This document shows positions 35,195 to 45,000 of a stretch of 64,000 bases of DNA, piece after piece. The stretch comes from Mesorhizobium sp. YM1C-6-2 (lineage in GTDB: Bacteria > Pseudomonadota > Alphaproteobacteria > Rhizobiales > Rhizobiaceae). The DNA lies in the NCBI RefSeq assembly GCF_003666685.1, contig NZ_RCIZ01000001.1, positions 868,001-932,000 on the forward strand. The letters run 5' to 3'. Each line of letters begins with the position of its first letter. Position 1 is the stretch's first letter. The position numbers and the translations under genes are program-made. Under the pieces are notes generated by a model that saw only the letters and a list, made by a program, of their open reading frames with translations, had not been told where the DNA came from and did no database searches.

Positions 35195-35606
35195 CCGTCG
35201 TCGCCATGAACGCCACAAAGGGTCAACGACCGAAATGGGGCCGATTGCGGACCGGCCGGTTCTGGGCGCTCTCGGCGGATAGCTGCCGTTCAGCAAGCGA
35301 CCTCATTGTCGCCGTTCGGGGTGCTTCCGTCGACGCTCGAAACTTGCCTTCGTTCGTTTCCAACCAACGGCAGAGCCGGGGCGGCTTGCCGACAGTCCGG
35401 TGCAAGAGACCGATTTCGATCTGGTTCACGACAATGAGATTCAAATCTTCGAGTAAAGTTTGAAGGCAATCCCTGCCGCTTCTCTCTAGTCGTCCTGAGT
35501 TCAAGGAACGCGCCTACTCCGTTTGGGTTAACCAATCATTTAGGATAATTGTTGCCTTGCGGATGTTGAATATTGTAATCTCACCCTGGGGTTTGGGGGA
35601 ATCCAC
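35195..35606. other. Region without recognisable genes
   Basis: About 410 bases between the recombinase stop and the response-regulator start. The last 90 bases are AT-rich (AATCATTTAGGATAATTG...) and likely hold the regulator promoter; GGGGGAATCC precedes its ATG. Nothing else is recognised. Confidence 0.4.
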
Positions 35607-36275
35607 ATGGTGGCAATCAAGAGAACAATTGCGTTACTGAATCACCAACCAATAATGCTCGAAGGCCTCATCCGCATCTTTGGAGGGGCCGATTCGCTGG
35701 CGTTGATGGATTTCGGTCTTCTTTCAGCAGAAACAATCGACAAGATCGTCAGAAGACGGCCGGATTTGGTCCTGCTGGATTCGGACGAGCAAGACCGTGG
35801 GACCCGCACGATCTCAAGAATCGTTCGGGAAAGTCCGGGTACCAAGGTTGGTGTCTTTGCGTCCGCGCCCAGTGTCGAGCATGCCGTGAGGTCGCTCGAG
35901 GCCGGTGCCGCGGGATATGTCTCGACAACCAGCACGGCTGACGAGCTTCGCGAAGCGGTGAAGTCCATATTGGACGGAGAAACCTTCATTACACAGAAGA
36001 TCGCCACCAAGGTCATCACTTCCCTGAGGGCGGCAGCCATCCATAAGGCGGCGATCCGCTCCAAAGGACTGACCGTCCGTGAAGTCCAGATCGGCAACCT
36101 TCTGATGAAGGGAAGAACCAACCGGCAGATAGCGGAAGGGCTGGGCCTGAGCGAGAAGACGGTTAAACACTATTTGACTATCCTCATGCAGAAACTCGAG
36201 GCCAGCAACAGGCTTGAACTGGCTCTCGTCATGCGGAACGTCAACCCTGCAGCAGGTCAGCACCTGCTCAATTGA
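35607..36275 (+). CDS. NarL/LuxR-type regulator with degenerate receiver
   Basis: A 222-residue regulator. The receiver keeps an aspartate in DLVLLDSDEQ, but the N-terminal acidic pair is replaced (IALLNHQPIML) and the conserved lysine near GAAGYVSTTSTAD is absent. The HTH is LTVREVQIGNLLMKGRTNRQ with LGLSEKTVKHYLTILMQKL. Loss of the acid pocket and lysine suggests that phosphorylation does not control it in the usual way. It faces the secretion operon, with two strong hairpins between. It may regulate the peroxidase cluster, but only proximity suggests this. Confidence 0.85.
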   Translation: MVAIKRTIALLNHQPIMLEGLIRIFGGADSLALMDFGLLSAETIDKIVRRRPDLVLLDSDEQDRGTRTISRIVRESPGTKVGVFASAPSVEHAVRSLEAGAAGYVSTTSTADELREAVKSILDGETFITQKIATKVITSLRAAAIHKAAIRSKGLTVREVQIGNLLMKGRTNRQIAEGLGLSEKTVKHYLTILMQKLEASNRLELALVMRNVNPAAGQHLLN

Positions 36276-36342
36276 AAGTCATCCCGAAAGTCTGTTGGAC
36301 TTGGGCTTCTGGTCCGGGGCCCGGCATGTCCGCGTGGTCCTA

Positions 36343-36392
36343 CCACGCCTTGTCGCGCAGAGAGCGGCCGCCCGCTGCGCGACAAGGCGTGG
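36343..36392. terminator. Perfect 18-bp hairpin between convergent genes
   Basis: CCACGCCTTGTCGCGCAG at 36343-36360 is exactly complementary to CTGCGCGACAAGGCGTGG at 36375-36392, with a 14-base loop. It lies 68 bases after the regulator stop. There is no T tract, so it may be a factor-dependent stop, an RNA stabiliser or a DNA site. Confidence 0.65.
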
Positions 36393-36433
36393 AGGTTCCC
36401 GGCTTTTGCAGTGATGTGGGTGTCCGAAAGGTC

Positions 36434-36476
36434 GAAGCTGGGCGGCTATCGGGGGGAGTGACTGCCGCCCAGCTTC
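36434..36476. terminator. Perfect 13-bp hairpin directly after the hlyD-like stop
   Basis: GAAGCTGGGCGGC at 36434-36446 is exactly complementary to GCCGCCCAGCTTC at 36464-36476, with a 17-base loop. It touches the stop codon of the minus-strand HlyD-like gene and so probably ends the secretion operon transcript or protects its 3' end. Confidence 0.7.
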
Positions 36477-37847
36477 CTACCGCTCCCTGAGGGCTCTGTT
36501 GAACTGGTCAGAAAGCGGCTTTGCCAGATACGAGATTGCGGTCCGTTCCTCGGTGGTCACGTAGACCTCGACGGGCATGCCTGGCAGGAGAGTATCGTCG
36601 CCAAGCTTCGCCAGCTCTTCCGCGGAAACATGGACGTCGCCGAGATAGTAAGTTTCACCCGTTGCCGGATCGCGTGACGTCGCGGGAGATACGTGAACGA
36701 CCTTCCCATCCAGCTCCGGCGTCGTGCGCTGGTTGAAGGCCGAGAAGCGGAGCCTGGCGGACTGGCCGACTGCAACCTGGTCAATGCTGGCCGGGGCCAG
36801 CCGCACCTCAACCTTGAGCTTGGCATCGGCCGGCACGATCGTGACCAGCACCTCGGCGGGAGTAATCACGCCGCCCACGGTATGGATGTTGAGTTCGTTC
36901 ACCGTTCCCGAGATCGGCGCACGGATGTCGGTCCGGGCAAGGCGGTCCTCGATCGCCGTGCGGCGGTCGTTGAACTCTGACATCTTCGTTTCAACGAGGC
37001 TCAGTTCGCGCTGCGCTTCGGTGCGGGCGTTCTCGTCGATGGAGATGATCTGGAGCCGGATCTCGCTCATGCGGGTTTTCGCGCGGGCAATGGCGGCATC
37101 GATCTCGCCGCGTTCGCCCATCAGGCGCGCCTTGTCGCGGTCGGATGTGTAAATCCTGTTGCCCTCTATCAATTTCTTCTCCGCGAGGCCCTTGATCTTC
37201 TTGTGCTCGGTTTCGAGCAGTGCGATCTCGTCGTCTTTCGACGTGCGCTGCGCCTCAAGTCCTTTGATCTCTTCGCCGATCTGCTCGATGCCAAGCTCCA
37301 GCTGCTGTTTCTGGCTTTCGCGGTTGGTGCGGTTGCCGTCAAAAAGCCTCCTCTCACCGTTGACCGTGAAGGCTGTGTCAGGATGGTCGAGATCCAGCGT
37401 TGCCGGAAATTCGATCCCCTCCAGCGCGTCGCGCTCCGCCAGCAGCCGGGCCTTCCTCGCTGCCAATTCGATCAGCTGTGAACGCACGATCGAGAGTTCG
37501 GCCTTGGTTTGCGCATCCTCGAGCCGGATAAGAACCTGGCCCGCCTTGACGACATCCCCTTCCCTGACCGCGATGTCGGAGACGATGCCGCCGTCGCGGT
37601 GCTGGATCGACTTCAGGTTCTGGTCGACGGTTACCGACCCCTGCGCGATCACCGCTCCCGTCAGTTGCGCGGTCGCGGCCCAACCACCGACGCCGCCTAC
37701 GAGCAGGAAGCAGAGCGTCACTCCCATGACGACGCGCGGTACGACACTGAATGTTCTCTCCCGCTTCCTGGCGGGCGTTATCGCCAGCTCTGTCTTGTCG
37801 TTCTTCATGCCAATGCCCCCCCGTTTCGTCCACACGCTGGCGGTCAC
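36477..37847 (-). CDS. Type I secretion periplasmic adaptor (HlyD family)
   Basis: A 456-residue membrane fusion protein that bridges the inner-membrane ABC exporter and an outer-membrane channel. After a cytoplasmic lead come a membrane helix (VVMGVTLCFLLVGGVGGWAA), the lipoyl half-motif (AQGSVTVDQNLKSIQHRDGG), a long coiled coil (residues about 130-290) and the closing IRAPISGTVNELNIHTVGGV with a beta-barrel. The start is a GTG at 37847 overlapping the previous stop (GTGA); an ATG at 37808 with GGGGGG upstream is an alternative. It is the last gene of the peroxidase/secretion operon. No TolC-like gene is nearby. Confidence 0.92.
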   Translation of the reverse strand: MTASVWTKRGGIGMKNDKTELAITPARKRERTFSVVPRVVMGVTLCFLLVGGVGGWAATAQLTGAVIAQGSVTVDQNLKSIQHRDGGIVSDIAVREGDVVKAGQVLIRLEDAQTKAELSIVRSQLIELAARKARLLAERDALEGIEFPATLDLDHPDTAFTVNGERRLFDGNRTNRESQKQQLELGIEQIGEEIKGLEAQRTSKDDEIALLETEHKKIKGLAEKKLIEGNRIYTSDRDKARLMGERGEIDAAIARAKTRMSEIRLQIISIDENARTEAQRELSLVETKMSEFNDRRTAIEDRLARTDIRAPISGTVNELNIHTVGGVITPAEVLVTIVPADAKLKVEVRLAPASIDQVAVGQSARLRFSAFNQRTTPELDGKVVHVSPATSRDPATGETYYLGDVHVSAEELAKLGDDTLLPGMPVEVYVTTEERTAISYLAKPLSDQFNRALRER

Positions 37848-40186
37848 GCGTGTTCGACCATGATCAGGATATGGTTTCCGTTCAAAGTGATGGTTGTTTC
37901 GTAGATGTCGTCATTGTTGAGGTCGGCTTCGATGATGGTCCGGTCCACCTCGTCGGTGCGGTCATTGCGGTACCTTATGGCGACTTCATCGTCGTCAAAG
38001 CCGTCGCCGTAGATGTCCTCGAAACGGTCCTCGAATTCGTCACAGATCTTTTCGAAGATGTCGTATTTGGATATGCGGATGCGGTCGCCTGCCTTGAAGT
38101 CCATGATTTCGTGTATGACCGGGCTGGGCGAGGGAGCATCCGCGGGGACGAACTCGAAAGTATTTTCCCCGTCACCGCCGATGAACACCGCAGCTTCTCC
38201 TCCGGCCACGAAATGGTCGTCGCCAGACCCTCCTTGCACCGTCTCGAAGCCTGATATTGCGTCGTCGCCGATTTCCAGTCCGCAGGCGGTTCCGGAGACG
38301 AGATTGACGGTCACGCCCTCGGACGTCCCCGAATAGTCGAGCGTGTCGCAGCCCTCCCCGCCGTCATAGATATCGTTGTCGCCATCGAGGGCGGCGATCA
38401 GATAGTCATCGCCCGAACCACCAGAGACGACATCCTCGCCCGAACCGTCGATCAGGAGGTCGTTCCCGTCTCCGCCGGATATCACATCGTGACCGCATTG
38501 TCCGTCGATCCGGTCGTCACCGCCATTCCCGGAGAGGACGTTGTTGCCGCTGTTTCCCGTGATTTCGTCGTCGCCGCTGCCGCCGGACGCGGCCTCGAAA
38601 CCCGATATCGTGTCGGTTCCCGTTTCTGCGCCGAAGGCGATCCCTTCTTCCAGGTCGATCGAGACGCCTTGCGTGGAGGCGGAATAATCGATGGTGTCGC
38701 AACCCTCCCCGCCGTCATAGACGTCGTCGCTTCCGTCGAGAGCCGCGATCAGATGGTCGTCGCCCGAGCCGCCGTAGACGGCATCCTCGCCTGATCCATC
38801 GACAAGAACGTCGTTCCCGGTTCCCCCATGCAGTTCGTCATTGCCATCGCCGCCGTCGAGGACGTCATCCCCGGCGTCACCCTTCAAGATGTCCCGCCCT
38901 GCGCCGCCCGACAAAAGATCGTCGCCCTCTCCGCCCCTCAGAAGGTCGTCGCCGGCGTCGCCAAAGATGACGTCGTCGCCATCGTCGCCGAAGAGCCTGT
39001 CATTGCCCGCGCCGCCGGAGATATGATCATTCCCGGCTCCGCCGAAGACGATGTCGTTGCCCGCGCCGCCGAACACGGTATCGTTGCCCGATCCGGCCAC
39101 GATATGATCGTCTCCGCGTCCTCCGGCAATGACGTCGTTCCCTGCGCGGCCATCGATGTTGTCGTCTCCGTCGCCGCCGTCGATATCGTCCGCACACATG
39201 GTTCCGAGAAGCGTGTCGTCTCCGCCGGTTCCTCCGATGTATGACTTGACGACCGAGAAGTGGGCGGTCTGGGAGACCGTGAATTCGCCGTCGGTTATCT
39301 CGTAGGTGATTGTCACCGGACCCAACAGCTGCGGCCCGCCCTGGAAGACCCAACCGTCTCCAGATTGGGTCAGGGTGCCGGAAGACACGGTGAGGTTCCG
39401 GACCGAAAGCGTATCGCCATCGGGATCGACGGCATTGCGCAGAAGGTCCGTCAGTCCGATAGCGAGGATTGCGCAACCCGAAACGTCCATAAGATAGACC
39501 GGACCCGCCACCCGTGGGGTTCGGTTGCCGGATTGCGGGTCTTCGTCATCGTCACACGGGTCTTCGTCGGGGCATCCGCCGCAAGGTCCATTGCCGCCTG
39601 GGTCCGTGTCACCCGGATCGGTATCGCCGGGGCCGTTGCCTCCCGGATCGGTGTCCCCGTCGCCGGGGCCGTCGGTAACGGGCGGGAAATCGCCGCCGGG
39701 GATGGTTCCGCCGCCGGGATTGTCGTTGGCCGCCCTCGCAGTCCTCGCCCCAATCGCGGGTGGTGCCTTGAAGCCTGTCCAGTCGACGGTCACTTCCGGT
39801 TGGAAGTATCCGACCACCGGGGATTCGATGCGCGTGAATGTGGCGGGGGGCAAAAGTTCGACGTTCCCGCCGCCTGAACCTCGGGGGCTATCTCCCTCCG
39901 TCGCCGTGCCGCCGGTGGGTTCAGGGTCGAGGGCGGGACGGTCCAGTGAGGCGGTTTGTGCCATTCCCGGTTCGGGTTCTCCCTCGGGCTCCCCGTCGGC
40001 CGGGCGTTTGCCCTCTACCGCTTCAGTCAAGCTGGGGAACACCGACTTCAGGTAAAGCGCCACGCCCAGCAGGAACATGGTCACAATGGCGGGGGTCTTC
40101 GACTTCTTCTCCCCGTCCTTCAAGACGTACCGATCGGCGGGATCGGTTTCTTGCGCTTGCGCCTTCGCGCCTCTGATGTCGATCAT
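37844..40186 (-). CDS. Membrane-anchored RTX protein encoded within the secretion operon
   Basis: A 780-residue protein. A single membrane helix at residues 31-50 (TPAIVTMFLLGVALYLKSVF) follows a charged cytoplasmic lead; then a Pro/Gly/Asp-rich linker (about 60-215), a cadherin-like domain (NAVDPDGDTLSV, GPVTITYEITDGEFTV) and about 25 RTX nonapeptides (GGAGNDIVF type), including a duplicated unit with EGCDTIDYS and EGCDTLDYS. The C-terminus has FKAGDRIRISKYDIFEKI. It overlaps the ABC gene by four bases and the HlyD gene by four. An anchor next to a secretion channel is unusual for RTX proteins; a calcium sensor, chaperone or tether for the peroxidase is conceivable. Function unproven. Confidence 0.88.
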   Translation of the reverse strand: MIDIRGAKAQAQETDPADRYVLKDGEKKSKTPAIVTMFLLGVALYLKSVFPSLTEAVEGKRPADGEPEGEPEPGMAQTASLDRPALDPEPTGGTATEGDSPRGSGGGNVELLPPATFTRIESPVVGYFQPEVTVDWTGFKAPPAIGARTARAANDNPGGGTIPGGDFPPVTDGPGDGDTDPGGNGPGDTDPGDTDPGGNGPCGGCPDEDPCDDDEDPQSGNRTPRVAGPVYLMDVSGCAILAIGLTDLLRNAVDPDGDTLSVRNLTVSSGTLTQSGDGWVFQGGPQLLGPVTITYEITDGEFTVSQTAHFSVVKSYIGGTGGDDTLLGTMCADDIDGGDGDDNIDGRAGNDVIAGGRGDDHIVAGSGNDTVFGGAGNDIVFGGAGNDHISGGAGNDRLFGDDGDDVIFGDAGDDLLRGGEGDDLLSGGAGRDILKGDAGDDVLDGGDGNDELHGGTGNDVLVDGSGEDAVYGGSGDDHLIAALDGSDDVYDGGEGCDTIDYSASTQGVSIDLEEGIAFGAETGTDTISGFEAASGGSGDDEITGNSGNNVLSGNGGDDRIDGQCGHDVISGGDGNDLLIDGSGEDVVSGGSGDDYLIAALDGDNDIYDGGEGCDTLDYSGTSEGVTVNLVSGTACGLEIGDDAISGFETVQGGSGDDHFVAGGEAAVFIGGDGENTFEFVPADAPSPSPVIHEIMDFKAGDRIRISKYDIFEKICDEFEDRFEDIYGDGFDDDEVAIRYRNDRTDEVDRTIIEADLNNDDIYETTITLNGNHILIMVEHA

Positions 40187-41952
40187 GCCGATACCCGTGC
40201 GGACACCCTGGCGAGCGTCTCCTTCCTGGGTTGAGCTTCGGGGGAATGCGCTTCGCGGCGTGGCGCATTGCCGATGATCTCTTCCTTTGGCCCGAAGGCG
40301 GTCATCCGGCCGTTCTGGATCACCGCTATGAGGTCGACCGCCGCAAGCGCACTCGGACGGTGGGCGATCACCACGACGATGCCACCACGGGCCTTGATGG
40401 CCTCGATCGCCGATGTCAGTGCGGCTTCGCCCTCACCGTCGAGGTTCGAGTTTGGTTCGTCGAGAACGACCACGAACGGGCTGCCGAAGAGCGCGCGGGC
40501 AAGGCCGATGCGCTGCCGCTGGCCGCCCGAAAGCGAAACGCCGAGCGGTCCCAGCTCCGTGCGGTAACCTTCGGGCATCCGCACGATCATCTCGTGAACG
40601 CCCGCTGCGCGCGAGGCCTCGACGATCGCTCGCGCATCGGGCCGTTCCTGAAGACGGGAAATGTTTTCCTCGATGGTCGCGTCGAGCAGCGCCACTTCCT
40701 GAGGCAGATATCCGACGAACTGGCCAAGGGCCTCGTCGTCCCATTGCGTCAGTTCGGCATCGTCCAGACGGACGCTGCCGCGCAGGACGGACCAGATGCC
40801 CGTGAGTGCCCGCACAAGCGTGGTCTTGCCGCCACCGCTCGGGCCGACAATGCCAAGCGCCTGCCCGGCCTTCAGCTCGAAGCTCACTTCGCTGAGCAGC
40901 ACGCGTCCCGATCCCGGCGCGGCAACGGTGATGTTTTCCACCTTGAGCGATGCCTTCGGCGCGGGAAGTTCCATCGGCTCGTTGCCGTCGGCGAGCGCCA
41001 TGGCCGTTTCCTTGAGCCTGCCGAAGGCGGTGCGGGCCTGGACGACGTTCTTCCAGTTGCCGATGGCAAGGTCGATCGGGGCGAGCGCCCGGGCCGACGC
41101 GACCGACGCGGCGATGATCGCTCCAGCCGTAAGCTCTCCCCGGATCGTCAGGTACGCGCCCATACCGAGCACGGCCGATTGCAGGATCATGCGCAGGACC
41201 CGCGAGATCGCGCCGAAGGTGCCGCTGATGTCGTTGGTCCGCGTCTGCAGCTCCAGATGATCCTCGTTGGCTTGACCGAAGCGCGCGACCGCGCGGCCCG
41301 CGAAGCCCATGGCCTTGAGGATGTCTGCGTTTCTCGCGTTGGAATCCGCGATCGCGTTCCGGGTGACGGCGGCTTGATGCGTGGCGCTGCTCAGCCGCCT
41401 AGTCATCAGTTCGGTGGTGATCGTAATCGCTGTCAGCACGAAGGCACCGCCCAGGGTCAGGGCACCCAGCCATGGATGGAGCACGTAGACGAAGGCCAGG
41501 AAGAGCGGCACCCAGGGGAGGTCGAACAGCGCCATCGGGCCCTGGCTGCCGAGAAAGCCCCGAACTGTGTCGACGTCGCGACCACGCTCCAGCGCCTCCG
41601 CCGTCGAAAAGCCGAACCGTGGCATGTCGACGGCGACCTGGTGGGCCATCGGCGCAACGTTGCGGTCGAGGCGCGCGCCGATGCGCACCAGTATCTGCGA
41701 GCGGATGACGTCGAAGAGCCCTTGGAAGAAATAGAGACCGATCGCCAGCGCCGAGATGGCGAGCAGGGTCGGAATGCTGCCGCTCGACAGGGCGCGGTCG
41801 TAGATTTGCAGCATGTAGAACGCGCCCGTGAGCGCAAGGATGTTGATGATTCCCGACATCCCGAACAGGAAGACGAAGATGCTCGTGAAACCTTTTGTCA
41901 GCTTCTCCGCGCTCTTGCGCTTTGACGCCGTGACCGGATCCTTTGAACGCAT
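40183..41952 (-). CDS. Type I secretion ABC transporter (PrtD family)
   Basis: About 589 residues. N-terminal membrane domain with several helices (FTSIFVFLFGMSGIINILAL, IPTLLAISALAIGLYFFQGL), then the ATPase: Walker A GPSGGGKTTLVRAL, Q-loop region VGYLPQEVALLDATI, signature VSLSGGQRQRIGLARALF and Walker B VVVLDEPNSNLD. It lacks a C39-like N-terminal domain, as in PrtD/RsaD exporters of RTX cargo. It lies directly downstream of the peroxidase gene and overlaps the RTX anchor gene. It should energise export of the peroxidase through its C-terminal signal. Confidence 0.93.
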   Translation of the reverse strand: MRSKDPVTASKRKSAEKLTKGFTSIFVFLFGMSGIINILALTGAFYMLQIYDRALSSGSIPTLLAISALAIGLYFFQGLFDVIRSQILVRIGARLDRNVAPMAHQVAVDMPRFGFSTAEALERGRDVDTVRGFLGSQGPMALFDLPWVPLFLAFVYVLHPWLGALTLGGAFVLTAITITTELMTRRLSSATHQAAVTRNAIADSNARNADILKAMGFAGRAVARFGQANEDHLELQTRTNDISGTFGAISRVLRMILQSAVLGMGAYLTIRGELTAGAIIAASVASARALAPIDLAIGNWKNVVQARTAFGRLKETAMALADGNEPMELPAPKASLKVENITVAAPGSGRVLLSEVSFELKAGQALGIVGPSGGGKTTLVRALTGIWSVLRGSVRLDDAELTQWDDEALGQFVGYLPQEVALLDATIEENISRLQERPDARAIVEASRAAGVHEMIVRMPEGYRTELGPLGVSLSGGQRQRIGLARALFGSPFVVVLDEPNSNLDGEGEAALTSAIEAIKARGGIVVVIAHRPSALAAVDLIAVIQNGRMTAFGPKEEIIGNAPRREAHSPEAQPRKETLARVSARVSA

Positions 41953-42032
41953 GACGGCTTTCCCCCCGGATAGCCTGTTGAGCACAAAACCGGGGACCGG
42001 ATTTAAACCGGCCCCCGGGACGGAACGCTCCG

Positions 42033-45000
42033 TCAGAGGTTGAAGTCGCCTGCAGTCAGGTCGTGCGACCCCTTGATGCTGAGCTTGAAGTCCGCATCGG
42101 CTCCGCCGGAGACGTTGCCCTGGACGACCGTGTAGTCCTCGCCTTCACGGATTTCATGGGTGACCATGAGCTGACCCCTGCCCGTGAAGCCGTCCGACAC
42201 CAGGGTGAAGCTCTGCTTGCCCGTTTCGCACCAGTTCGCGTCCATGCCGCTGAGGTCGATCTTGTCGCCGGGCTGGAACCCGAGGATTGTATCGCCGTCG
42301 GCATGTTCGGCGGAGAGGAAACGGAACACATCGTTGCCGTCGCCGCCGTCAATGATGTTGACGGCACCGCTTGCGGTGATTGTGTCGTTGCCTGATCCGG
42401 TGATGATGTTTTCGATGCCCCAAATCGTGTCGGAACCAGTCTGAATGCTCGAGACGCTACCCCGGCCCAGGTGCCCTGTGCCGAGATCGGCGGTGATGTT
42501 GGCGGTGATCGCCGACATGTCGAGCGTGTCGTTGCCCGATCCGCCCACCATGTCGTCGCCGTAATAGGTGTCATTGCCGTCACCCGCTTCGGCCACGATG
42601 ATGTCGTCGCCGTTTCCGCCGAAGACCGTGTCGTTGCCCGACCCGCCGTTGATAAAGTCGTTGCCGTTCTCGCCGAGTATGCGGTCGTTGCCGCCGTCCC
42701 CGTAGAGCATGTCGGCACCGCCACCGCCGAAGATGTTGTCATCCCCGCCATGGCCGAAGACAACATCGCGTCCACCGAGGCCGTCGATCGTTTCGCCTGC
42801 GGCGGTGCCGATCAGGGCATCCGCACCGGACGTCCCGACGATCGCTCCGGCGACCGTCGGTCCCGGGTTGGTATCCCCATCCGATGGCTGGCCGCACGAG
42901 CCGTCATCGCCGTCCTCATCATGATCGTCGTCATCATCATCGCCATCATGGCCATGATCATCGTCGTCATCGTGATGGTCATCGTCGCCGTGATGATCAT
43001 CGTCGTGTTGGCTGTTGTCGTCGTTATCATCGTCGTCATTGCCGAGGACGAGTTCGCCAAGTCCGAACTGCGGCCCGCTGCCCGTGCTGAAGAAGGTAAC
43101 GGTATGAGTTCCACTGGAGATGGTCGTCGAACCGTCAAGGTTGGAGGTGCGGGTATAGTCGTCGATCGTCTTGCCGTCTTCGAGTTCGACCACGTCCTGC
43201 GGACGGAGCGTGCCGATGATGGTGTCGTTCCCGCCCTTGGTCTTGAACACGATCCGGTGGGCCGAAGCGAGTTTGGAAATGTCGACCGTGTCGTCACCGT
43301 CCGTGCCGATGATTGTGATCGTGCTCGTGCGGAGGCTGGTCTCCTCGCCCTGCTCGGCGAAGTCGCCGATCAGCTCGAACCTGTCGCCACCCGCTTCGCC
43401 GACGCCGCTGGCCGACGTGCCGTTGATGACGATTTCCTCGATCTCCGACAGTTCGGCGATGACTTCCGTTGTCGTCTCCGCCCCGTTCACGACCAGCGTC
43501 CGGGTGACCACGATTTCGGTGGCGGCTCCCTTGAGGACCAGGTCGGGGTAAAGGGTCGTGGCGTCTTCGGCAGGATAGAAACGGAAGATTTCGTAGCTGG
43601 AGTTTCCGGTGATGACGAATGTATCGCCACCGATGCCTTCCGACCCGCCGTCGACGACATCCCATCCGCCGGTCCCGCCCTCAGGAGCGGTCCAATGGAT
43701 GGTGTCGTCCCCGGTTCCGCCATTAAGGATATCGTCGCCGGTGCCGCCGTCGATCGTATCGTCCCCGGCCAGGCCGTTGACGGTGTCGTTGCCGCCAAGA
43801 CCGTTGATGACGTCGTCTCCGGCAGTGCCGTTGAGCGTGTTGTCGCCCGCGTCGCCTTCGATCACGACATCGACGTCGTTGGCCAGGATGAAGTCCGTCC
43901 GGTCGATCGCGTTCGATCCCGTGCCGCTGACCCCTGTCAGGATGATGGTGCCACCCGCAACAGTCACATGGGTGTCGCCTCCAACGGTAGTTATCGCAAC
44001 CGCAGTCCCGAAATTGGCGTCAGTTATGCCAAGGCCGCTGAGGTCGATCTTGTCCTGGCCGCCGCTCGGGTTGGCATCGAAGCTTGCGACGGTGTCCGTG
44101 CCGAAGTTGGCTTCGTTGTAGACGATGGTGTTGAAACCCCCGCCGACATTGATGGTGTCGTCGCCGGCACCGCCATGGATGGCATCGTCGCCGTTTCCTC
44201 CGTTCAGCGTGTCGTTGCCGTCTCCGCCGAAGAGAGCGTCGTCACCGTCACCACCGACGAGCCTGTCGTCGCCGAGACCGCCATAGAGACTGTCGGCACC
44301 AACTCCGCCGGTGATGATGTTGTCGAGCTCGTTGCCTGCCCCGGTGAAGTCGCCTGTTCCGGTATAGGTCAGCCGTTCGACATTTGCGTCCAGCGTGTAG
44401 CTCGCAAGCGAGGTCTGCACGGTGTCGGTGCCACCATTGGCAAGCTCCACCACGGTGTCCCCGATGTCGTCGACGATATAGGTGTCGCCCCCGGAGCCAC
44501 CGACCAGAAGGTCTACGCCCGCGCCGCCGTCGAGGATGTCCGCGCCCGCGCCGCCGAACAGCATGTCGTCACCGCTGTTGCCCAGCAGGGTCGAGGCGAC
44601 GCTGCCGCTGACATCGGCGAGGATCGTGTCGACATCGGCTTCCGCGGTGATCTGTCCATCGGCATTCGTATCGGTGCTCAGAGCGTAGGTGCCGCGGAAA
44701 ATCTCGTCACCTTCGTCGTCGGCCAGGTAGAAACCATATCCGCCGTAGCTGCCGCCGTCGAAGCTGACCGTCTCGACCGTCCTTCCGTTGTTGTCGAAAT
44801 GATCGGTCACGGTGATCCGCTGGCCGTTCAGGTCTATCCGCATGTCGCCGTCGGCTTCACGAACGAAGTTCAGTTCGCTCAGCGCGGCCCCGCCGAGGGC
44901 GATGCTGATCTTGTCATTGCCGCTCGCGTCATCGACCGTGTCCTGGCCGTCCGTCAGGCCGAAGACGTAGATGTCGTCGCCGCTGCCGCCGTTCAGCTGG

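Noticed and set aside
38350-39190. Dense short tandem repeats, considered as a possible CRISPR array
   Set aside because: They are degenerate 27-base units encoding RTX nonapeptides, in frame in a long gene, with no unique spacers. No CRISPR array or cas gene was seen in the window.
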